64,000 bases of DNA. Source: Syngnathus acus (Eukaryota; Chordata; Actinopteri; Syngnathiformes; Syngnathidae). Under the pieces are notes generated by a model. The model saw nothing but the letters and a program-made list of their open reading frames with translations. It searched no databases and was not told the DNA's origin. Positions within the stretch are counted from its first letter, which is position 1. Every line of letters starts with the position of its first letter. The stretch is taken from positions 7,568,501-7,632,500 of the forward strand of contig NC_051104.1 of assembly GCF_901709675.1 (NCBI RefSeq), written 5' to 3'. Made by a program: the position numbers and the translations under genes. Shown here piece after piece: positions 53,157 through 64,000 of the stretch.

Positions 53157-53306
53157 TGGATGGATGGATGGATGGATGGATGGATGGATGGATGGATGGA
53201 TGGATGGATGGATGGATGGATGGATGGATGGATGGATGGATGGATGGATGGATGGATGGATGGATGGATGGATGGATGGATGGATGGATGGATGGACGGA
53301 CGGACA
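53157..53306. repeat. (TGGA)n tetranucleotide array, 150 bp
   Basis: About 35 TGGA units, with the last three changed to GGAC/CGGA. It gives open frames of repeated DGWM or HPSI residues that are not genes. Such arrays often grow from the GGAT tail of fish SINEs, but no SINE body is seen beside it. Confidence 0.97.
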
Positions 53307-54128
53307 GTTTGTTGGCATATACAGGCAATTACAGTAGCGTTTAGTAGTTATTTCTTCGATTTGAAGAAGAAAGTTCAAAATGCCTTGGGTAAGAGTTCTA
53401 ATTGCTGGAGGTACAAGAGGTCAATGAGAAAATGCCTTCCTCGTCTTTGAAATTCCCTTTTAATGTGAACATGTGACGTCCCAAGTGGATGTCATGTGAC
53501 TGTAGCCATATGTCCATCATTTTTACGATGCATTTTCCTTGTTCTTGCGGCCCCAGCAGCCCCGTGTGGCCCTTTCCCACTCGTCTCTATCCCCTTCTCA
53601 TTTTTCTACTCAGTAGGCATGGGTCAATCTTGTATCACTGATGAGCTTCTTATCAGACCCATGCGGAGGTCCTAATTAGCCAGCAAGCACCGGGTGGCTT
53701 CTGGATGAGCCTGGCACGTGCTTGCACCGAGGTTACGAAATGGTCTGCTTGGAGACTCCTCGAGCAAATCAGAGTAAGTCTTGAGAAGACTGACATGGCA
53801 ACACATGGTTCCAAATGTTTTTCTAATGATATCAGTATTGTCAAAAGAGTTGCTATTGTCATTCCACTTTTTTATTTGCTCCACTGCTGTTACTTTTGGG
53901 TTTTGCACACTGAGCGGTGTAATTGCAATGGGCCACAAAAGGTTCATGTTTCTCACTGCCCGAGAGCAAAAGCAAAATTTCATGTTGTTGACAAATCCCG
54001 TGACAGCACAAATAAACATAAATTATACATATATGTTATTGAAGGACTGATCTCATGGAAATTGGCCACACTCAAGAATTAGGCCACTTTTGTCAAGTGT
54101 TGTGTGAAAAGGGGTTTTGGGGTCACAC

Positions 54129-54164
54129 TGTGTGTGTGTGTGTGTGTGTGTGTGTCTGTGTGTG
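54129..54164. repeat. (TG)n microsatellite
   Basis: A 36-base TG tract with one C interruption at 54156. Confidence 0.92.
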
Positions 54165-55503
54165 AATGGACATTAAAAGAAGTGGGGTAGGGTTATTGAG
54201 AGGATTTCAATTCTATCCGTCAAGCCATATTAGATGGCCGCCTATACATGTAAATAACCAAGCCACGATGCCTACAAGAAGTTAGGGTTCGTTTTTTCAT
54301 TCCTATTTGAATGAAGCTTTTGTACAATATTCCATTTCTTGTGATGTTTCTGTATATCATCACTGTACAATATCTCAGCTAAAGTGTGCCTTTGTTTCCT
54401 TCGGCAAAGTCTGCCTCCCTGGATAGGAATGTCTAAGTGGCGCTGTGTGTGTGTGTGTACAGTAGAAGGCCTCTTAGTCTTAACAAGGTGTTGGCTCAGG
54501 TAAACACACTTGCAAGTGTGTCAGAGCCCAGGGTGAAATACAACACGGATGAGCTCAAATGAAAGCGATGAAGGCTTTTGCCATTTCCGTACGTGGCTTA
54601 AGGTGTGTTTGTTCACGCAACAAGGTCATCCAATTAGCCAGCCATCCTCCGCCGTGCTCTTCTTCACACCCTCCTCGTTATCCTGTGGGAGGTGTTTGAT
54701 ATGGAAGATGACTGTCGCCAACAGGTTACCACTTATTCCTTCATTGTTCTTTTTCAGATGGTGCGTTTGTTTTTGACAGAACGATGTCACGCTACAGGGT
54801 AAAGGTGTCCATTATTATTTGTATCAGTTGTCTTTTTTTGCTCCAACAATTATTGCAATTCTTATTTATTGTGTTCATCCTCCAAAATGCGCTCTGGGCA
54901 GTTTCTCTCTTTTTTGCAGCTGTGCTGAAGTTTGATTCTTCAGATCCCCAAAAGATAAAAGGATTGGACGGCGAGCTTTAAAGTGATTTTACCTGAGGAT
55001 TGAAGAGAAGTCTCAGAAGCTAGAAGGACATGCAGGCACCATGCTGCTGAGGTGAGGATTGATTTGAAGTGGAGGCCTTTCGAGCCTTCTCTCCAAACAA
55101 CATAAATGCAAACTCACATGCACGCAGAAAAAATGTGTGCGTGTGCAGGTGGCTTCAAGAAAGTCAAAGCCGTGAGTGACATAAATGAGTGAGAAGGACC
55201 GCTGGCGCCGCTGCCGCTATACAGTATGGTGCTTTGGAGCCACTCTGACTAATTGGGCTAATTTAGCGGCTGGAGAAGCAAAGGAGTCCCAGAGGAGCGA
55301 GTGGCTCCTTATTCTTTTCATCATCACTCCCTCTCAGTCTTTCTCGCCTGATCTGAACCCATCTCTCTCGCCAAGCAAGGCTGCTGCACCTTGCTTGCAC
55401 TTTGATAGCCAGCCCTCTCATGTTGCAATCAAGAGAGAGGTGAGAACGTCTGAAGTCACTTAGCACTCGCCGCGCTTCTTATCACACTAGACAATCTATT
55501 TCG

Positions 55504-55531
55504 AGGTAGGTAGGCAGGCAGGTAGGTAGGT
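55504..55531. repeat. (AGGT/AGGC)n repeat
   Basis: Seven tetramers of the form AGGT or AGGC. Confidence 0.85.
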
Positions 55532-56786
55532 TAAAGATGACAATTAAGAATGAAATAGATCAAATGAATATAATAAATAATCATTTCGCTAAATAAGCAC
55601 AACGGTCGTAATATTACAAAGAACATTAATGCGATGCAGTGGAATTTGGCTTCTTGAGTTTTAATCGATCTCATCACATCGTGGCGGGAATAATGGTTAG
55701 TAAGCGAGCCCTAAATGACATATCAAAGGGGAGGGTAACGTAGAAGAATCCAAATACAAACTAAATAAGCAAACTGTCAAACTCTGGATGAAGTCAAATA
55801 CAATGACAGCAAAGCATGAGTAGCCAGATAATTAAATGCCCAATAGCGACACTGACCACAGAAACTTTATAAAAAGATCAGATTTGTCTGCAAGGCTATT
55901 GCATACAAAATGAAAATTAAATTTTGTGAACACATAGTCAGAGCTACAATCAAAATCAACCTGAAAAACAACTAATAACTCGTATCCTTTTGATGTATTT
56001 AAACCGTATAGCTTCATATACAAATGAAGATGTCATGATGGTCGTTCACATTGTATTTTCCTTTGTTCTTCTCTCACATTAACTTACCAGCATGGCCTAC
56101 TGGCTTGGTAGTAAATGAAGCCTTAGCACGCACGGCCAGCTCGTGAAACATGATAAAGTGACGAGAAAAAAAGGCTCGCAATCTCCTGTAAAGCCTCAGA
56201 GTCGGAACACGTGCCAAGGAAACGATCATCTCCTTTCCGAAGGTACCTCAAGGCACCGTAAAGACCATTCGCCACCAATATCAATAAAACACACGGGCAA
56301 TACATTCCAGCGCTACTCCCAATCTAATGCATTATGGCTCTTCTTTTGTCTTTTGATGGGGAGGGAGGATTCATATTATGTCATGGCTTACGCTGGAGAT
56401 GACTGATAATCGACATTATATGACATGTTTCCTTGCGTCTTCATCCGTCCGCAGCCTTTGGCACTGGCAAACTCTCTGGTCATCTGCACCAGTGGGATAA
56501 GAAAATGGCTGAGTTTGAGACACAACATATGTTATTCGCTTTTCCAATAGTGCCATGCCTCGCAGGGAAATTTGTGCCGTCGCATTATGACACAGAAAAT
56601 GAAAGGAGCTCAGTTGCGCCCCAAGATGGAGTACGGACAGCCAGAAACAATATCAAGAATGGAGACATTGGGAGCTGGTGACAGTCGGACCGCATGGAGA
56701 CATCACAAATAATATATCCGAGTTCAACATCACAAACAATCAGGCTAAAGATAGACAAAGAAAAAAAATGCTTGGAGAATATGGAA

Positions 56787-56809
56787 GGGGGGGGGGGGGG
56801 GGGGGGGGG
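56787..56809. repeat. G23 homopolymer
   Basis: Twenty-three Gs in a row, the longest of several G runs in the window (others at 32535-32548, about 10094 and about 6473). Length is likely to be unreliable in sequencing. Confidence 0.9.
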
Positions 56810-58633
56810 AAATGAAAACGGAGCACTTTAGTTCTCCGTTGCTCCTTCTGCATCTGTCTGTCCTTTTGAATTTGGGCACGGATAAAGAGAAATAATACAT
56901 ATCAATATAAGCTGGAGAATAATAGATGATGTAAGGTTTGGAGATGGGGCTGCAAAGTGCCTGGAGCGCATTTGCAGAGCCACACTTTCTGGCAGACTGT
57001 CACTGTTTGCTATTCTTAGTGGTCGTTTCTTTCAAAGGCAAAGGCACATCAGCCCACTTAACAAAAAAGACACACATCTGCAAATGTGAATGACAAATTA
57101 GCACATGTACAGCATTGCATTTACAAATGGGAAAAAAAGCATGATGTGACATATTCCATTATCGTCCCCTGTCTTGCTTAATAGAGATAAGGTTCCGTTA
57201 AACCTTCAAATAGCGATAATACGAAATGGCAGCTGGCCTCTAAATACGCCAATCACTGCATTTCAGCTTTGGAAGTCATATACAATGACTGTTTTCTTTA
57301 TTTGGATACATAACTAAAAATGACAAATGTGACGGTGAGAATAAGTAGAAAGGGACCAAATAAAAAGTAGGTGAAACTCATTCAACTGAACAGACGTAAC
57401 ACAAATGTATGGGTTGTTCATAATTCATACATTTTGGAATGTCCATGAGACTCAGAATCTCTTTGGGCCCTGCCACCAATCAAATCCAGCAAAATGGCCT
57501 GGCTTCTCATGGCACGGAATGTTCTGCCAGTAAGACACAGCTCTTTATATTTTCATGAGCGTTTTCGTAACAAAGACAATTGTAGTACAAGATCACAGCG
57601 GTTACGTGAAAACAATCGTATGGGTTTCCAATTGCCCAAGGTCCATTTGGCTCTTCGCGAACAATATCACTCTCTGGCAAAGATAAAGATGAGATCACCA
57701 GATAGATTTTGGCTTCAGTTGTAACAAAGTAGAGGAAAGAAAAAGATCATACCGCTTCCTCAATACTTGTACATTCATGTGTATTGTCGTCTAAAAGCTT
57801 TAGGTCCAGACCAAAACATACACTTGATTCCCCGCCTCCGAGTAGCGACCCATCCAATCAGTCATCACACCGTTTGTGGCGCTCACTGCCTGGGTTGGTT
57901 CCATGCAGGCAGGTCTGGGTCACCCCATGGCCTGTCTCAGGAACAGATGTGATTGGCTGTGACAGCTCCTTGATGAGTAATTGCTCTAATCACTTGACGC
58001 TTCACGACTGACCAAACACCCTTGCACCACACAATGGGCCGGCCGTTCCACCCTCTCCTCTCAGTGGGGTACAGCAGAGCCCAAGCAAACCAAACTCACA
58101 TTTGACCATAATGGATGTGTCGTCCATCCATTCACCGAAGGACCATTTGCAGTGATCAGTTTACCTACCAAGCATGTTTTGGAACCAGATCAGATCAACC
58201 TGAGAAAATGGACAGATCGATTCAAGGCTTTTCAGCCGTTTGGGGGGGAGCTGGGTGGCTTGATGTTATGACAACTGCACCCATTTGTCAGGAGGAGCCT
58301 CTCCACGCTCAACCCTTGCTTTGAATATCAGACAACCAATTAGAGTTAGTCATCTCTCCAAGTGACCCTGGGATTTTCCTAGCGCAGAGCTCCTCGACCG
58401 AGCGAGCGAGCGAGCGACCGGTGCAGAGGAGACAGAAGGAAGGAGAGGAGCTATAGGTACGGCCCCTCGCTGTCATCTCCACTCATAGGTACTGTTGCAT
58501 TCATGGCTCTTAATTATATGTGGGTTGTCAGCGCTGGTAGAAAAGCCTGGCCGAGAAAGACCGGAAAGCCCGGCCGGGCCCGCAGTGGGAGAGAATAGTT
58601 AGTGAGATTGGCAAGCGCTGACAAGACAGGCAT

Positions 58634-58635
<2 letters not shown>

Positions 58636-58671
<36 letters not shown>

Positions 58672-58672
58672 C
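58636..58672. repeat. (GGCA)n tetranucleotide repeat
   Basis: About nine GGCA units ending in GGCT. Of the same type as at 28919. Confidence 0.9.
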
Positions 58673-61062
58673 TGGCAACCCGTTCTTCTTCTTCTTCGAC
58701 TGTGACCGGCCCCCTTAACCCCCTCTGCCCATTGGTCCTGCTTTGACTGGACCAATTGACTGGGAAGGTGAGGCGCTCTGTCTCGCTTGGTAATGATGGA
58801 GCTGTCTGTCTGTCTGTCTCAGTCAGTTACCTAAAAAGGAAATTCGTATAATCCACCGCCCTATTTGATTTCTTTTATTCTCCGATGATTTGTGTGCACT
58901 TAGTCACGGCGGTTGAACACATAGTCTGCTTGTCTGCCGACAGGTCGCATCAATGACTTTGTGCTTGTGATTGTCTCTAAAATACATAGCTACCACCAGG
59001 AAGATGATGTTCTCTTCTCTTCACTCTTTTTGCTTACATAATATGTGAAAGGTTTGCCCTAGGATGAATCCATGACGTTTGAGTCCAGAATTAGAGTTAA
59101 AAAGTGGTCTTGGTCTTGAGACCAGGGCACCGCAGACCAGGGCATGGGTCTGTGCTAAGGTGGCTGGAATTCAAACATCACAAAGGCCCGAGGCGGGTGT
59201 TGACACAATGTAATATCGAGACAAGGACCAGAAAAATCCGCAATCGCAAGATTCGAAATAACACAACACTTGGAAAAGACTAGCCACAAACAACAAAACT
59301 AACATCTAGCAGGAACAAGGACAGTCAAGCGACATGGACTGAAAGGAAACTGGGAGGTAAATGAACCAATGAAGATCATGAAAGAATTCTGGAATTACAA
59401 CAGGAACATTTTTACATAAACAGAGAATATACCATTTGATTGTCCGTACAGTTCACCTGTCTGGTCAATAGCGCAGGATAAAGCCGCTGACATTGACCCT
59501 GATTGAGTCAAATGAAAGGCGTTAGTGCCGGGTCATTACACAGCTAAACTGGGGTGTCACACAGACCATGGGACGGAACATGACATGGGTGGACATCTCC
59601 ACTTGCGTGCATACATCTTAGTCCAATTGCAGGCAGGTGCTGAGAAGGAGATAACTACCAGCATGGCGCTCATGGCCGACAAGAGCACCTATTTGGCAGT
59701 TGCCTGAATTTTCTACAATATAATTAGAATGTGACTTGGCGGATAAGCTCACTAAAACAGGGGTGGGGGGGAGCTCATAGGGACTATTGCTTTTAATGGT
59801 GACCAGTCTCAGCCGCGCTTCGACTCCCCATAATAAGGTTTGGGCTCAAGCTCCCAGCGGAGACTTTGCTTGACAATCTGACAACGTTATCTCAAGATAA
59901 ATGGGTTATGGGTCGGGAGGTGGCGGCAGCGCAGACAGAAAGCGACTTGACTTCTCAGTCTGCTGATGTTTTGATGGAGGATGCGTTTAGCCGGTCGCAC
60001 CGGCAGGTTGCCCCCCAGGTAGATAGCCCAGATGATCTGACAACGGATCATTTTCCAAACGTACCTTTACCTCACTCTCTCTCTCGCTCTCTCTCTCTGT
60101 ACATTGTTAAAATCCGATTCTTTTATTAAGAGGGAGATTCATAAAGACAGAACAAGACGCCATCAGCAAGCCTGGAGACACCTGAGGGAAAGGTCACCAA
60201 TTCAGGATCAGGAAAATGGACATTGGGGATTGGGCCAAACAATTCAGTCTGTATAATTGACCATTTAAGTAATAACCACTCCTGTCTCTCACTTACTCTT
60301 AGTCCTTAACTTAACCTGTGTACATACACACACACATATCCAAAGCCAGACCTCTTTTAGCCTTTCTTTTCATCTTGACACTTCTCGTTATTGGAAACAC
60401 CAGTCAGCCACCAAATTGGGCCTCGGAATGTCAAAATTGTAACACTTTATTGAGTAAATTAGAGATTGAGGCCATTTTGAAAGCGGGTGACAAACACCTC
60501 TGGCTTCTCCTGTACCTAATATTTTGGCCTGTGAGCAAATAAATGCAGATAAGATGCTTTCCTTTCACCTGTCTCACTGAATTATAATACTCTTCAGTTG
60601 AACTGTCTGAAATCTACGGAATGAGTTCCAAACGTTGCGCAGTGCCCCTGCGTGGAGGAGATCAATGCATCTGCAGACTGTTATGAATTGATTTGGGACG
60701 TATCTAATGAGTGGTCCTGAATGAAGGAGCCTTTTTATAGGACAGCAATTGCAGGCTTGTATCTTTTATTCAGCTGCACGTTGCATGGAGCAATGGCCTG
60801 GGGATACTATATTGCCTGCTCACAGCTTCAGAGTTGACATGCTAGTTGCCAATGATTTGCCCCGTGCCGTTCAATGGAATGGAAAATGTCTTCCGCGCTC
60901 TTGGGAGACACAGCTGAACGTGCATTACAAAACGTGGGAAAGAATTGGAGTTGTGTCTCGATCAAGTGGAATGTTAAAGTCATGTTTTGCACTTTTGTTG
61001 CATGCGAGTTTAAGAATGTGGAAGAAGTTTTCCATGGCTCCCATGTTGCGCAATAGCGTAGA

Positions 61063-61377
61063 TCAGTGCTTCAGAGCAGGGCTACCCATTTGACATAATT
61101 AAATCTCAAGGCACAGCACAAAATAAAAAAAAAGGCCTTGAAAAGGCTCGTCTACTTGCAGGAAGCCCTGATTTATTCTGTCGTATGAATGGTAACAGGT
61201 GGATGGGCATACATCTAAAGAGCTTTTGGTTGTCATGCATTTCAATTTTACGCCTGCTCGAACAGATAGATGAACAAAGATAGAGATGTAATCAATAAGT
61301 AAGTGTCAGACAAATGGGGTGAAACTGAATCATAATCATGCCTGCAGCACACTGCTTGGGAATCACTACTGTAGATA
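61063..61377. mobile_element. Possible decayed hAT-like element
   Basis: The left part reads gatcagtgcttc and later tctcaaggcacagcac. The right part, on the minus strand, reads ctacagtagtgattcccaag and then cagtgtgctgcagg. Both resemble ends of a fish DNA transposon family (tcagtgtttcccaa, cagtgtgccg). No open frame was seen inside. The assignment is tentative. Confidence 0.3.
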
Positions 61378-61621
61378 CTTTGTCAAGCAAGCTCCTCCAA
61401 GGAAGCCAAATCTTTGTCCAATTCTGTGTTGAATTATTTAGATCATATTTCCAAAATATGTAGAGTATCTGAACGGCAATCAGCTCGGTGATTCCCTCCA
61501 TACAGCGGCCATACATTTATGGCACATAGCGGCACCTTTACTGCATTATTTCGCTAGCCTTCAATGTGAGCGTCACAGGTGAGTCCTGGGAGCTTTTATC
61601 ACACCGCGACCATTCGGCCGT

Positions 61622-61656
61622 CTGGCCGGCTGGCCGGCTGGCTGGCTGGCCGGCTG
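61622..61656. repeat. (CTGG/CCGG)n repeat
   Basis: Eight to nine tetramers alternating between CTGG and CCGG. Confidence 0.85.
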
Positions 61657-62252
61657 CAGTCTCATCTGTCCCAGGGTTGAAATTGCCAATAAAGAGGGTC
61701 TCATATAGATCAGCCCCGACGGGCGCCGGAGACCTGTCATGCGGACCATGATTCCTTGCTCTCAGAGAGGGGAAGAGGGATAAATAACCCCGTGAATCTC
61801 ACCGTATCTATCTCGCCCGCCCCCACTCCACCACTACCATCTCGACCATCCACACACACATCCCGTTTTACTCTCTCCAGGTCATAAAGCGCCAAGTTAA
61901 AGAGATAAACTGTATAGTAGTCATAGGAGAGACAAGTGCAAGTCTGAGCTTTCACTCTTCATCTTTAGAGGTAGTAAATCAAACTAATGGCTTAAAGACA
62001 TGAACACAGGATTGGGAGAGATTTAAGAGGCCCCAAATTGCTCAGATAAAAAAATGATTGATAAATCCACAGGATCCTCAACAGTCCTCAACTTTGCGCG
62101 CATGCATGTTTTTCCTTGTACAGTCATTTTGGGACTTTTGCGCATAAAATCACATTCATAATTCTTTGATATGTTATCATTTATAAAGTCAAAAAATCTG
62201 TCTATTTTAGTCTGTATTTTATCTGTAACGCTGTATTCTTATTTTAAATATA

Positions 62253-62333
62253 GTACAGCAGTGGTTAGTACATCTTCAGGCTAGAGATCTTGACTCAGGC
62301 CTTCCTGTGTGGGGTCACATGTTCTCTCCATGC
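62253..62333 (+). mobile_element. tRNA-derived SINE fragment
   Basis: The piece reads cagcagtggttagtacatct, then cttgactcaggccttcctgt and gttctctccatgctc. This is the head, decayed B-box and start of body of the same SINE family seen at 19990 and 22428. No tail was seen. Confidence 0.6.
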
Positions 62334-63644
62334 TCATTTATAAATAATCATTTTTGTAGTTTTGTCAAAAAGGAATAGTCCTGCTACACAATATAGTATT
62401 CTGCAAATTTTCCAAAGGCATAATATTGGTTGAAAAAATTGAAATGAAAGAGGTAAAACCATGTAAGAGCTTATTGCAAGATAAGGCAAGTTTGTGATTT
62501 TTTTGGAAAGACCCACAGTGCTCCCTGCTGGCAAAAAAGCAAGCAGCAATGAGAGTCACAAGTTGCGATGTCCCTGCCTGCCTTTGCCCCTGCAGCTGCA
62601 CAGAGAAGAGCTTAAAACTTGATGTTTCCGTCTCACGTGGGTCCAAATCTCATGAGCGGGTTCGAGAGCATCCGACTTTGGCCGGCATCACTGTTTCATC
62701 TGAATCAAGGACAAGAGACGCCGAGTGAGCGTGAGAGCTGGAGAGAAACCTGCATGGCCAGTGGGCAAGTCCAATAAAAGACAATCTGACTTTTCAGAAG
62801 CTATCATAATCAAGATCCTCCCACTGAGGTTGTTTGTCTGTGGGGGACACGGATGACGAAGGGTAAAGGCAGAGGATATTCCGAGCGGTAATTAATAGTC
62901 TTAAGTGACTGCTGCCGCTTGGCTCGGAGGCAGTCACCGGATTTGTCGTTATGGTTAGCTAGCTGGTACTGCGGCCTTGAGCGTCTCCTACGGCCTTCTG
63001 GCTTGGCATGGAAGCGCAAGAGGAGGAAATAGAGAAAGTGCCTTTTATGGCTGGTTTGTTTGTCTCTGGGGCCTCTTCCTGATCAGTCACACACACACAC
63101 AGACAGCATCTCTTCCAATGTGTCACAAACGTTAAGGGAAAGACATGAAATGCCACCAAAATGTCAGCATTCCACCCCCTTGTAAACACTCATTTGCATG
63201 TGAGGATATCGGATGATGGGAGGAGGCTGAGCTTGGACCAGCTTGTTGTTTTTAGCCTTTGGGGGCCTAGTTGTACATCAAGGAAAGACGGGAACTGGTT
63301 ATTTCTCGCCACTGTTTCCATTAGGAAGGCCTGAGTGGTTGCATTACATTCTCTGGCTTTTCAAAGATGCAATAAAATATCCTGAACAAATGCACTTTAT
63401 CGTATATTTTTAAGGACATTATACGATCCATGATTTGCTTGTTCATCAGATGTCGACCGTGAAGCAAATGTAATGAATTCAAACTGGATAAAATGTCTAT
63501 CCCTTGGTACTGTGGTTCTGAACTAGCGGCAGCAGTGTCCAAACTTTGACAACAATGTTCTTGTCAAACTGCCCCTATTGCATCTATCCTACAGTATTCA
63601 GTCAAAGATGTTTCCCCAGGTCATAAAAGGTAACAGAGGCAGAA

Positions 63645-63670
63645 AGGCAGGCAGGCAGGCGGGCAGGGCA
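63645..63670. repeat. (GGCA)n short repeat
   Basis: About six GGCA or GGCG units. Confidence 0.85.
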
Positions 63671-64000
63671 GTGGCCGTGTGTCAACAGCAATGACAAATG
63701 AGCATTAACCGCATATTATAGGCTCCAGAACAGGAAAAAGGAGGACATACATACGTATGTATCTAGCAGGACTGAGGGCTGTGTTTATGGCTATGCCTGC
63801 CCTGGAAAGCCCCACGGCGCTCCGGGTGACCCTTGCTGTAGATTTTCCTACTAATGTGACCCTCGTATTGTGTATTGCCGCCGTCCAAACTCCCACAGGC
63901 TATAGTTAGTCGTAGGAACTGGGGATCGTTGTCCTCAGTCCGCCTGAGTACAGACAGGATGTGGCAGCTCCGAGGCATTTAGTTCAAGGAGATGTACTTG

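Larger units (their letters stand above)
53307..64000. other. Non-coding DNA, repeat-rich
   Basis: Many tetranucleotide repeats, a (GAGC)n at about 58401-58416, a CT-rich tract at about 60072-60099 and SINE and hAT-like pieces. A GC-richer stretch at 55185-55460 and another at 56450-56690 could be regulatory, but no motif cluster is convincing. A repeat AGACCAGGGCA occurs twice at about 59119 and 59134. No exon was recognised. Confidence 0.5.

Noticed and set aside
53143-53450. Frames of repeated DGWM and HPSI residues on both strands
   Set aside because: These are translations of the (TGGA)n array; repeat length, not selection, keeps them open.
53705-54082. 125-codon frame with hydrophobic stretches
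   Set aside because: Several frames are open here on both strands, there is no family resemblance and no splice context; taken as chance.
59100-59150. AGACCAGGGCA direct repeat and TGGTCT/AGACCA foldback
   Set aside because: Short and similar to a common fish repeat with 'cttggtcttgagacc'; too little to name an element.
60749-61093. 114-codon frame
   Set aside because: No known domain, a second frame is open in parallel, and the end runs into hAT-like repeat sequence.

Overview
This is vertebrate nuclear DNA, most likely from a percomorph-type teleost fish. There are no prokaryotic operons. The one clear gene is split by eight short GT-AG introns within its coding part. Simple repeats are abundant, and fish-style transposon relics are present: a Tc1-type element with near-perfect terminal repeats, tRNA-derived SINE pieces and a broken LINE reverse-transcriptase end. 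The clade call is inference; no species is recognised.

The only protein-coding gene I can support is slc35b3, on the + strand. Its coding exons run from 37567 to 39512 and encode 374 aa. It is the Golgi PAPS transporter 2 (3'-phosphoadenosine 5'-phosphosulfate importer), which supplies the sulfate donor for Golgi sulfotransferases. All coding junctions could be placed to the base, and the frame stays open throughout. A TATA-less promoter zone with a CCAAT box, two ETS (CCGGAAGT) sites and two palindromes lies at about 36880-37183. The 3' UTR ends near an AATAAA signal at 40017-40022.

The rest of the window, about 36.9 kb upstream and 24 kb downstream of the gene, has no coding exon that I can recognise. 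It contains long microsatellites: (GT)32 at 30429, (AAGGG)22 at 33191, (GGAT)n at 53157, a G23 run at 56787 and many GGCA/CAGC-type arrays. It also contains small transposon relics and several blocks that look like conserved regulatory DNA because motifs or inverted repeats cluster in them. These include SOX-like palindromes at 6875 and 8079, an octamer/FOX block at 12260, a double palindrome at 23755-23801, PBX-HOX-type sites at 25132-25303, an octamer block at 34600, an E-box triple repeat at 40815 and a small isolated CpG-rich patch at 50110.

From memory, SLC35B3 in human lies on 6p24 beside a large gene-poor interval towards OFCC1 and TFAP2A. A compact housekeeping gene set in a regulatory desert fits that picture. 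That the desert serves a neighbouring developmental gene is inference, because no neighbour is visible here. No new protein system was found. The notable signals are regulatory-looking palindromes and repeats, plus a possible uORF that would overlap the slc35b3 start.
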